Below are positions 1 to 6,843 of a DNA stretch of 11,199 nucleotides, one piece after another; position 1 is the first letter of the stretch, and each line of letters opens with the position of its first letter. The translations under genes were made by a program, and so were the position numbers. The notes below the pieces were generated by a model that worked only from the letters and a program-made list of their open reading frames with translations, was not told the DNA's origin and made no database searches. Source of the stretch: Treponema sp. (GTDB lineage: Bacteria; Spirochaetota; Spirochaetia; Treponematales; Breznakiellaceae); NCBI GenBank assembly GCA_031283905.1, contig JAITAW010000251.1, positions 1-11,199 on the forward strand. The letters run 5' to 3'.

Positions 1-1173
1 TGTATATTCATCACCAACATTGCCAGAAAGAGTGCGGGAGAACAGGCTGCGGGATTTTCGGAGCTATGGTTGGTGAACGAGGAACGTAACCCGCGCGTGA
101 AAGCGGCGGCGGGAAAGTCCGGTTTGTACCTGCCGGTGAGTCAGGCGGTCACGGCGGCGGCACTCGACAAGCATCTTGCGCTCATTGCGGATCGCGGGCT
201 TAACATGGCGGTCATCGACATGAAGGACGACTATGGACGCCTTAGATTTACCCCGAAAGATCCGTCCGTTGCGGCTAAGGGCAGGGTCTTCAACCCTGTT
301 GACCTTGACAAATTTCTTGTTGCCATGAAAGAGCGGGGCGTCTACACTGTCGCCCGCATCGTGGCGTTCAAAGACCCTGAGTTGGCAAAAAAAGACGGCG
401 GGAAGTATGCTGTCTGGGACGGCTGGAATAACAAGCCGTGGCAGGGCTATTACGACCGCAAAGTGAAGAAAACGGATGCTAATGCGCTTATCTTTCCTTC
501 AAACGATCCCGATTACGTCATTGAGCGTACGTATGTTGATGAACAATGGGTGGATCCGTATTCCGAAGAGGTGTGGGAGTACAATGCGGCGATAGCAAAG
601 GAACTGCAAAACCGGGGCTTTGATGAAATTCAATTCGACTACATCCGCTTTCCTACTGACGGCGACAACCTGATGGCGGCGCGTTACCGGTGGCAAGATT
701 CGGGCATGGACAAGGACAGCGCGATTCTCTCGTTTTTGCGGCATGTCCGCGCCCGAATCACCGCGCCTATTTCTATTGATATATACGGGGCAAACGGGTG
801 GTACCGCACCGGCGCGAGAACCGGTCAAGAAGTTGAACTCCTCGCCCCATATGTAGACGTTATCTGCCCTATGTACTACCCCAGTCATTTTGAGCAGACC
901 TTTCTCGCCCAGCAACCCGCAGAACTGCGCCCCTACCGCATCTATTATATCGGTACCGGTAGAACAGCGGCTATCGCCCGTAAACAGGCGCTAATCCGTC
1001 CCTGGGCGCAAGCCTTTTACCTCAACGTGTCTTACGACCGCAGGTACTACAATGAAGACTACGTGCGCCGCCAAATTGAGGGCGTGAACAGCGCGGGTGC
1101 GCCTGGCTACACGTACTGGAACAATTCAGGACGCTACGATGATATACCACCGTTTATCGGAACCTCTGAATAA
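1..1173 (+). CDS. Putative glycosyl hydrolase, DUF4015 type (5'-truncated by window edge)
   Basis: The reading frame is open from base 1 and no start is needed inside the window. A TTG at 70 could be called as the start, but the frame runs on upstream without a stop and no Shine-Dalgarno precedes it, so the true start and any signal peptide probably lie outside. The protein has the features of the DUF4015 (putative glycosyl hydrolase, TIM-barrel-like) family: an opening KSGLYLP strand (about 115-135), the acidic VIDMKDDYG motif (about 211-237), EIQFDYIRFP (625-654), SIDIYG (about 772-789) and CPMYYPSHF (865-891). The conserved acidic residues in these motifs are the likely active-site groups. 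By family it should act on a polysaccharide, probably outside the cytoplasm, but no substrate can be read from the sequence. It ends at a TAA, 40 bp before proC. Family assignment is fairly secure; the activity is inferred. Confidence 0.8.
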   Translation, partial: CIFITNIARKSAGEQAAGFSELWLVNEERNPRVKAAAGKSGLYLPVSQAVTAAALDKHLALIADRGLNMAVIDMKDDYGRLRFTPKDPSVAAKGRVFNPVDLDKFLVAMKERGVYTVARIVAFKDPELAKKDGGKYAVWDGWNNKPWQGYYDRKVKKTDANALIFPSNDPDYVIERTYVDEQWVDPYSEEVWEYNAAIAKELQNRGFDEIQFDYIRFPTDGDNLMAARYRWQDSGMDKDSAILSFLRHVRARITAPISIDIYGANGWYRTGARTGQEVELLAPYVDVICPMYYPSHFEQTFLAQQPAELRPYRIYYIGTGRTAAIARKQALIRPWAQAFYLNVSYDRRYYNEDYVRRQIEGVNSAGAPGYTYWNNSGRYDDIPPFIGTSE

Positions 1174-1177
1174 GCTC

Positions 1178-1207
1178 TTCCACAAGCCTTCCGTACTGTG
1201 CTATCAT
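1178..1207 (+). promoter_or_regulatory. Candidate sigma-70 promoter of proC, extended -10
   Basis: A weak -35 (TTCCAC, 1178-1183) is followed after 18 bp by TATCAT (1202-1207), which is preceded by TG in the extended -10 position (TGCTATCAT, 1199-1207). The start of transcription would fall at about 1214, which is the A of the proC ATG, so the message would be leaderless. No Shine-Dalgarno is present before that ATG. The box lies just after the upstream stop codon. Confidence 0.5.
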
Positions 1208-1213
1208 GCCCGT

Positions 1214-2029
1214 ATGGATAGGATCATTGCATGTATAGGCAGTGGAAACATGGGCGCCGCGCTCATGAAAGGCGTTGCGAATGTTACGGGCGGCGGCGCG
1301 ATTGGGTTTACGGATGTGGATAGAAACAAGGCGAAACAGGTTGCGGAGCAGATGGGCGCGAACGTGTACGGTTCAAATGCGGAAGCCGTTCAGGAAGCGG
1401 ACGTTGTTTTTCTCGCGATAAAACCGCAGGCGCTTCAAACGGCGCTTGAGGAAATTGCTTCTATAATAAAAAAACGCGCTGAGTCCATGCGCCCGGCGAT
1501 TCTCATCTCAATGGCCGCCGGTTGGTCAATAGCGAAAATTCAGGCTATTGTAGGGAACACGCCGGTTGTCCGCATCATGCCGAATACGCCGGCGCTCATT
1601 GGCAAAGGGGTCATAGCCTATGCCCCATCGCCCGAAACGCCGGATCAGGCGGTTGAAGAAATCAGGCGCATGCTTTCGCAGACCGGTGTCGTTGATCGGC
1701 TTGAGGAACCATACCTTAACGCGGTTACGGGTCTTTCCGGCTCCGGACCCGCGTTTGTATGCCTTTTTATTGAGGCGCTCGCCGATGGCGGCGTACGGGC
1801 CGGGTTGCCGAGGGACAAGGCGTTGCGTTACGCGGCGCAAACCGCATTGGGTTCCGCCGCCATGATTCTGGAAACCGGCAAACATCCTGCGGAACTCAAG
1901 GACATGGTCGCATCCCCGGCGGGTACAACCATTGCCGGCGTTGCCGCATTGGAAGCGGGCGCGTTCCGTGGAGTCGTGATGAACGCCGTGCATGAGGCGG
2001 CCAAAAGGTCTGCGGAACTGGACTGCTAA
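1214..2029 (+). CDS. proC: Pyrroline-5-carboxylate reductase
   Basis: This cytoplasmic enzyme reduces 1-pyrroline-5-carboxylate to L-proline with NAD(P)H, the final step of proline synthesis. From the ATG at 1214 the protein has 271 residues, the normal family length. The dinucleotide-binding GSGNMG lies at residues 9-14, MPNTP at 122-126, and the family signature SGSGPAF at 175-181, followed by a stretch near 217-236 (ELKDMVASPAGTT) typical of the C-terminal helical dimer domain. The frame is open further upstream (GTG 1097, ATG 1139), but those starts lie inside the previous gene and would add about 25-39 residues unlike the family, so 1214 is chosen. No ribosome binding site precedes it; an extended -10 box ends 6 bases upstream. 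No other proline gene (proA, proB) is in view. Confidence 0.95.
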   Translation: MDRIIACIGSGNMGAALMKGVANVTGGGAIGFTDVDRNKAKQVAEQMGANVYGSNAEAVQEADVVFLAIKPQALQTALEEIASIIKKRAESMRPAILISMAAGWSIAKIQAIVGNTPVVRIMPNTPALIGKGVIAYAPSPETPDQAVEEIRRMLSQTGVVDRLEEPYLNAVTGLSGSGPAFVCLFIEALADGGVRAGLPRDKALRYAAQTALGSAAMILETGKHPAELKDMVASPAGTTIAGVAALEAGAFRGVVMNAVHEAAKRSAELDC

Positions 2030-2067
2030 AACAAGCGGACACGGGGCGTTACCGGGGAGAAGCGCGT

Positions 2068-2961
2068 GTGAAAGTCTATCCTATATGCTACAGTGGAGGT
2101 GCGAACTGTTCAATATATTTAAGAACATTTCTTGCGCTTTTTCTTTTCTCTTTTACCCTTTCAGGGTGTCTAGGTTTGGTTGAGAAAGCGGGGCGCATAG
2201 CCGATGGATCAGCGTTTTCCGTGAAAACAACAGCGCGTTATCGCGGCAAGACTGTCGAAGTGCGCGAAATCAGCTTCAAAAACCAGAACAAGCAACCGGA
2301 ACAGGGTTTGCTAATCATACCGGATGACTTTCCCTTTTTCCAATTCAGAACCACGCAACCCGACCGGAACGGCTTATTCTTTTTTACTTCCTTGTATTAT
2401 GTGGGCGGAACCTATTCTGGTTGGAACGAATGGACGCAAATGTTGTCTGGTTCCGGTACCTTTCGTATAAGCGGGAACACCGCATACCTGAACATAGACG
2501 GCTCCATTGGGACCGGCTCATTCACCTCGGCGAAAATTCTCCACAATGGCGACAAACGCGCAGGCGAAGAAGCCATCGCAAGTGTCCGCGCCCGTGCGGA
2601 ACGCATCGTCGCTCTTGCCGAATGGATGGGCGCGTTCTCCGGCGACCCTGGCCACAGACAGCGGTTTTCGAATGTCGAGGCTTTTGAGGAGTACTGGAAA
2701 CCCATCCTTTTTCCTGAATTAGCGCCCCCGGACCAGCGTCCGTCAACCTATACGGAAACGGACGCCGAATGGTCGCGGGCGGAAAGCGTTAGGTGGAATA
2801 GGACGTATACCCGCAGTCTTTTTCCCGAAGAGCTTCGACCCGTACGAGACTCCGGCGCATTGATGAGGGATTTTGAAGAAGCCCCCGCATGGCTGTACTG
2901 CATGTATGAATGGCAGAGTATTGAAGCCGCGCTGAAAGAAAATAATTTGGTGAAACAATAA
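2068..2961 (+). CDS. Predicted lipoprotein of unknown function
   Basis: I do not recognise a family. The 297-residue product starts at a GTG with a good Shine-Dalgarno (GGGGAGA, 2054-2060) 7 bases upstream. A hydrophobic stretch (residues 21-31) ends in a lipobox, LSGC, with the acylated cysteine at residue 34, so the mature protein should be a membrane-anchored lipoprotein facing the periplasm or surface. The region before the hydrophobic core is long (about 20 residues, with two extra cysteines), so a later start cannot be excluded, although no standard start codon lies between. The mature part begins with a beta-rich half (to about residue 160, with many Thr, Tyr, Phe and Gly) and ends in a helical, Trp- and Glu-rich half. 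It starts 38 bp after proC, on the same strand, and may be co-transcribed with it. Confidence 0.75.
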   Translation: MKVYPICYSGGANCSIYLRTFLALFLFSFTLSGCLGLVEKAGRIADGSAFSVKTTARYRGKTVEVREISFKNQNKQPEQGLLIIPDDFPFFQFRTTQPDRNGLFFFTSLYYVGGTYSGWNEWTQMLSGSGTFRISGNTAYLNIDGSIGTGSFTSAKILHNGDKRAGEEAIASVRARAERIVALAEWMGAFSGDPGHRQRFSNVEAFEEYWKPILFPELAPPDQRPSTYTETDAEWSRAESVRWNRTYTRSLFPEELRPVRDSGALMRDFEEAPAWLYCMYEWQSIEAALKENNLVKQ

Positions 2962-2972
2962 TATCCGCCCTC

Positions 2973-3001
2973 TTGCAAAAACGCCTTTCTTGTTATATAC
3001 T
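2973..3001 (+). promoter_or_regulatory. Candidate sigma-70 promoter of the TPR-greA unit
   Basis: TTGCAA (2973-2978) and TATACT (2996-3001) are separated by 17 bp, a good sigma-70 match. Transcription would begin near 3008, leaving a leader of about 7 bases before the ATG at 3015 with no Shine-Dalgarno. The promoter covers the possible upstream TTG start at 2973, which argues against that start. Confidence 0.6.
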
Positions 3002-3014
3002 TAGACAAGTATCT

Positions 3015-3962
3015 ATGAATAATTCCGTAGAAAGGCTTATCCAAGAAGCCTACGACAGCTTGAAAGCATCTAATGCGGTGTCAGCCGCAGCCGCATTAGA
3101 CGAAGCGATGAAAATTGATTATGAGCATCCTGAAGTAGCTTATGGGTTGAAATGCCTGAATTGGTGGACGGACAGGATAAAGCAGGGTGAGGAGCTTTCA
3201 AGTGGCGCATACGAAAAAGGAGAATTTATTTTGTCACAATGGAAGCCGTTTTACGCGTTCTTGGACCGGATTGGGCAGAACTATGAAACGTGTCTCTATG
3301 CGATAAAACGTTTTGTTTTTGCGACCGCCCTGCAACATTTTCAGGAAGTTGTAGAAAAGGAAAAAAGCCTGCAGGAGCTGAGGCAGGAGCCGGCGCTTTT
3401 GCTTCAAATCGGACGCTGTTACAAAGGGTGCGGCAATTACGAGTTGGCGCTCAAGTTTCTTGAGCAGGCGGCCGGCCTCAAGCGGGACGATGCGGAAACC
3501 ATCTCGGAGCTTGCTGATGTAAACGCTCTGCTTGAGGAGACCCGCTACGCAAAGGTATTGTTTAGGGAAGCGTTTTTTCTTGATCCTCAAGCTGTCGATT
3601 TGCACTTTATGGAATCGGAATTCATCATACGCTTACGTGACAAGGTGAAGAGTTTAAGTTACAGCGATATTGAAACGTTGGAATGGATGCCGATTTACGG
3701 GAATTTATTGGGAGTTTTTTCGGTTAAACGGGAATTGAAACAGATAGAGGTGGGAAGGCTGAAGCAGTCTATTTTTTCTTTGGAAAACGATGTGAAAAAT
3801 CGTCCTGAAAACATCATGTATTCAAAGCCGCGTCTTATTAACCGGTACTTCTGGCTCATAGATCACTACGAAAATGTGCGGGAAGACCCAGCCCTAATAG
3901 AAGAAACCATGCTTAAAATAAGGGTCATTGATCCCGCTATTTACGAATTGTATCGGAACTAA
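3015..3962 (+). CDS. TPR-repeat protein upstream of greA, function unknown
   Basis: From the ATG at 3015 the product has 315 residues, is soluble, and lacks a signal peptide or membrane segment. An in-frame TTG at 2973 would add 14 residues but sits within the -35 box, so it is rejected. The protein is almost entirely helical. Tetratricopeptide-like pairs can be seen at about residues 5-38, 126-159 (GRCYKGCGNYELALKFLEQA) and 160-193 (a repeat ending in FFLDP). TPRs are protein-binding scaffolds; no catalytic motif is visible. Its TAA stop overlaps the Shine-Dalgarno of greA, 11 bases before that ATG, so the two are very probably one transcript and translationally linked. A role alongside the TPR-rich GreA, for example binding the same partner, is inference only. 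Confidence 0.85.
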   Translation: MNNSVERLIQEAYDSLKASNAVSAAAALDEAMKIDYEHPEVAYGLKCLNWWTDRIKQGEELSSGAYEKGEFILSQWKPFYAFLDRIGQNYETCLYAIKRFVFATALQHFQEVVEKEKSLQELRQEPALLLQIGRCYKGCGNYELALKFLEQAAGLKRDDAETISELADVNALLEETRYAKVLFREAFFLDPQAVDLHFMESEFIIRLRDKVKSLSYSDIETLEWMPIYGNLLGVFSVKRELKQIEVGRLKQSIFSLENDVKNRPENIMYSKPRLINRYFWLIDHYENVREDPALIEETMLKIRVIDPAIYELYRN

Positions 3963-3966
3963 GGAG
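3961..3966 (+). promoter_or_regulatory. Shine-Dalgarno of greA, overlapping the upstream stop codon
   Basis: AAGGAG lies 7 bases before the greA ATG, and its first two bases are the end of the TAA of the TPR gene. This fixes the greA start and suggests translational coupling. Confidence 0.8.
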
Positions 3967-3973
3967 TGAAGCA

Positions 3974-6664
3974 ATGTCGGAAGCGCTGCTGAAAAACGTG
4001 CAGGAAATGCTGAACGAGGAGAAATGGACCCGTTCTACATTGAGTAATTATTCTACAAATCAATTCAAGGACATGGACATCCTCTTGAAAGAAGCGCAGG
4101 AAAAAAAAGCCTATGATGCGCTTAAAAAACTGTGTGATGAACATCTTGTTCATACGAAGACCAGCATTATCGCTCTGTATCTTTCCGGCATGATCGCCCT
4201 GTCCCGCCAGCTTATTGACGATGCCGCGCTTACCAGCCTCATCGCTATATTTGCTGACAATCATAAGTGGAACATCGTGCAGTACTTGTGCGAAAGAATT
4301 TTGGACTATGGCGAATCCAGGTTTGCGCTCCGTACCCTTGCGGGATGTTACAAAAATGACGGTGATGAAGAGAAAACCTTTGCCGTTTGGGAGCGATTGG
4401 TCAAGGTTGACTTTGAGGAAGCCGACATTGTAAAGTCGCTTGCCGAACACTATGAAGAAGCGGGTGATAGTGATACCGCCGTTGATTATTACAAAAAGAG
4501 TCTGCATCGATACATCAATAAGCAGCTTTTCTCAAACGCGCGGGAAATTTGGGAAAAGCTCCTTAACTACTGTCCCGAAGATATAGAATTCTTTCTGCAC
4601 GTTTCAAAAAAGACCGCAAAAACGATCAGCGAAGATAAGGCTATTCAACTCCTGCAAAGTGTGTACGATTTTTACGCGAAGCGTGGCGACATTGACATCG
4701 CCATCAACATCCTGAAACTCATCCTCGATTACGATGAACGGGATAATCAGGCGCGGAAAGAACTTGTCTTGTGTTACAAAAAAAAATATGAAAAGCACAG
4801 CCAACTTAACGAATATATACGCATTTCCAATCTGGAGCAGAATTACCGGAATGTACATGAAGCCATTATGGATTTTGAGAAACACATCGCCTTTGACAAG
4901 GGCAACTTCGTGTGCCACCGGACATGGGGTGTGGGACGCATTGCGCATATCAAGGGCGATGAGATTGTCATTGACTTCGCCAAACAGCGGGGACATGCCA
5001 TGTCATTGAAAATGGCTGTCAACGCCTTGCAAACCCTGTCGAAGAATCATATTTGGGTGCTGAAAGCAACATGGAAAAAAGAAAAACTCTACGAAAAAGT
5101 GAAGGATGATATTGAGTGGACGCTGAAAATCGTGATAAAAAGCTTTGACAACGCTTGTTCCATGAAGAAAATAAAGGAAGAGCTTTCGCCTTTCGTGCTT
5201 TCCGCAGGTGAATGGACGAACTGGAGCGCCAAGGCGAAACAGATTCTGAACATGAATCCGTCTTTTGACGTTTCACCGGACAAGGCGGATGTTTACACGG
5301 TGTGCGAGTATCCCATCACCATTGAAGAGAAGCTGTACAACAGGTTCAAGGCTGAGAAATCGTTCTTTGACCGCGCCAAAACACTGATGGAATGGACATC
5401 TCAAAAGAATTTTGAGACGGACTCCGATTATTTTTCCGAAATGTTCTCGTATTTTACGGGCTATTTAAAGTCATGGTCACAGGCAAATGAGCAGGTCGTG
5501 TCTTCCTATCTCATCGTAAAGGCTTTAGCCGGAAAATTTCCCCAACTGGGAATGAAGGTTGACCTCAATTTCGCCGATGTGTTTGGCAGAATCGACAACG
5601 TTTCAGAGTTGTTTCTCAACTTGAAAGAAGCGTTGTTGCGGGAAGATTTTCTTAGGCATATCAAGCTCTTTGCTCCCAACTGGACGGACATCTATTTCAA
5701 GCTCTTCCCCACGGCTTTGTCGCCTTCCATACTGGATGCGCTTGAACAAGCGGGATTTGAGGACAAACTCGCAGCCCTTGTCGCCTCCTGTTTTGAAAAT
5801 TACCGCGAATACCGCGATGCGGTCGTCTGGTTTTTCAAAAACAGCGGCGAAGCGCCGTGGTTCAGAAAAGCCAATATCTCTTTTGAGAAACAACTCATTA
5901 CGCTTATTCGCATTCTTGATGTAACGTACCGTGAAATCGAGAACCATCGTGATACGACCGAGAACCGCAAGACCAACAAGCAGGTATATACGATCCTGTT
6001 CAAAGAAGGCGTACTATATTCGTTCATAGACGAGGCGGATACCGACACCATTACAAGACTTTACGCGTTTCTCAACGATGTGAAAAACCTTGATCCGGCG
6101 GACAAGCTCGCTCTGCGTTCCCGTATCGCCGGCAAGCGTCCGGACTTTAAGTTTCTGGACGGCAAGGAAAAGATCGCCGCCGTTACACGGGGGCTCTTAG
6201 TTACGGCAGCGAAATATACGGAAAAACAGAAACAGCTTGAGCATATCCAAACTGTGGAAGTGCCTGCAAACTCCAAGGAAATCGAATATGCCCTTTCTCT
6301 CGGCGATCTGCGTGAAAACGCGGAGTACAAGGCCGCGAAGGAAAAACAGGAGATTCTGAATGCTACGGTCGCCAAACTAAAAGAAGAAATCGACCGCGCT
6401 CAGATATTCGATCCTAGGTCCGTGAATACAAAACGTGTATCATTCGGCACCAAGGCGACACTCAAAAACAACAATACCAACGAGGAAGAAGAATTTACAA
6501 TTTTGGGGCCTTGGGAATCCGATCCTGCAAACAAAATCATCTCCTATCTTTCGCCGTTCGGCAGTTGCCTGCTGAACAAGGCGGTGGAAGATACTTTTGA
6601 ATTTGCGATAGGCGATGATAAAGTATCATATACGGTGAAGCAAATTTCCGCCGTAGAACTATAG
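3974..6664 (+). CDS. greA: Transcription elongation factor GreA with a very long N-terminal extension
   Basis: GreA binds RNA polymerase and, through acidic residues at the tip of a coiled coil placed in the secondary channel, stimulates cleavage of backtracked RNA. The classic protein has about 158 residues; this one has 896, with GreA forming roughly residues 737-896. The catalytic loop is intact (GDLRENAEYKAAKEKQ from residue 777, key acids D778 and E781), followed by the beta-rich C-terminal domain ending in SAVEL. The first 300 residues are helical and TPR-like. At about 305-365 lies a small beta domain (NFVCHRTWGVGRIAHIKGDE, then IDFA and MSL), which resembles the tudor-like fold of CarD/TRCF polymerase-interacting domains; this similarity is judged by eye. 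Residues 370-730 are helical and unassigned. The start has a perfect Shine-Dalgarno. A long GreA is known in treponemes, so the fusion is lineage-typical and not an assembly error. An intrinsic terminator follows directly. Confidence 0.93.
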   Translation: MSEALLKNVQEMLNEEKWTRSTLSNYSTNQFKDMDILLKEAQEKKAYDALKKLCDEHLVHTKTSIIALYLSGMIALSRQLIDDAALTSLIAIFADNHKWNIVQYLCERILDYGESRFALRTLAGCYKNDGDEEKTFAVWERLVKVDFEEADIVKSLAEHYEEAGDSDTAVDYYKKSLHRYINKQLFSNAREIWEKLLNYCPEDIEFFLHVSKKTAKTISEDKAIQLLQSVYDFYAKRGDIDIAINILKLILDYDERDNQARKELVLCYKKKYEKHSQLNEYIRISNLEQNYRNVHEAIMDFEKHIAFDKGNFVCHRTWGVGRIAHIKGDEIVIDFAKQRGHAMSLKMAVNALQTLSKNHIWVLKATWKKEKLYEKVKDDIEWTLKIVIKSFDNACSMKKIKEELSPFVLSAGEWTNWSAKAKQILNMNPSFDVSPDKADVYTVCEYPITIEEKLYNRFKAEKSFFDRAKTLMEWTSQKNFETDSDYFSEMFSYFTGYLKSWSQANEQVVSSYLIVKALAGKFPQLGMKVDLNFADVFGRIDNVSELFLNLKEALLREDFLRHIKLFAPNWTDIYFKLFPTALSPSILDALEQAGFEDKLAALVASCFENYREYRDAVVWFFKNSGEAPWFRKANISFEKQLITLIRILDVTYREIENHRDTTENRKTNKQVYTILFKEGVLYSFIDEADTDTITRLYAFLNDVKNLDPADKLALRSRIAGKRPDFKFLDGKEKIAAVTRGLLVTAAKYTEKQKQLEHIQTVEVPANSKEIEYALSLGDLRENAEYKAAKEKQEILNATVAKLKEEIDRAQIFDPRSVNTKRVSFGTKATLKNNNTNEEEEFTILGPWESDPANKIISYLSPFGSCLLNKAVEDTFEFAIGDDKVSYTVKQISAVEL

Positions 6665-6672
6665 TGTGAGAG

Positions 6673-6700
6673 ACCGTTTCAAAAGTTTGAAACGGTTTTT
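6673..6700 (+). terminator. Intrinsic terminator after greA
   Basis: A perfect inverted repeat (ACCGTTTCAAA at 6673-6683, TTTGAAACGGT at 6686-6696) is followed by a T run to 6700. The hairpin starts 8 bases after the greA stop codon and closes the TPR-greA unit. There is no matching A run on the other side, so it should act on the plus strand only. Confidence 0.9.
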
Positions 6701-6843
6701 CTGTGTTATTTTGTCCCATGGGTTCAACGGAAGAAAAACAAATGGAATATAAGGTATAGATTATGGAGTACGTAATGAAAAAGAGATGTGTTTTCATCGA
6801 ATAATATCTCTATGCCCCCATTTTCTACGTCTTTGATTGATTC
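6701..6843. other. Intergenic stretch with possible promoter, no clear gene
   Basis: This stretch separates the greA terminator from the membrane-protein gene at 6844. It holds an extended -10-like box (TGTTATTTT, 6704-6712) that ends 5 bases before an ATG at 6718, the same layout as the proC start. That ATG opens only 13 codons (6718-6759), and a second ATG at 6763 also opens 13 codons (to 6804). Neither is convincing as a gene. The box may serve as promoter for the downstream gene, giving a leader of about 125 bases. Confidence 0.35.

Noticed and set aside
499..915. Minus-strand frame of 138 codons opposite the glycosyl hydrolase
   Set aside because: It is antisense to a well-supported conserved gene and has no start signal or family resemblance.
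6718..6804. Two 13-codon frames (6718-6759 and 6763-6804) after the greA terminator
   Set aside because: They are too short, lack a Shine-Dalgarno of note and show no recognisable leader-peptide pattern; only the -10-like box before the first is of interest.
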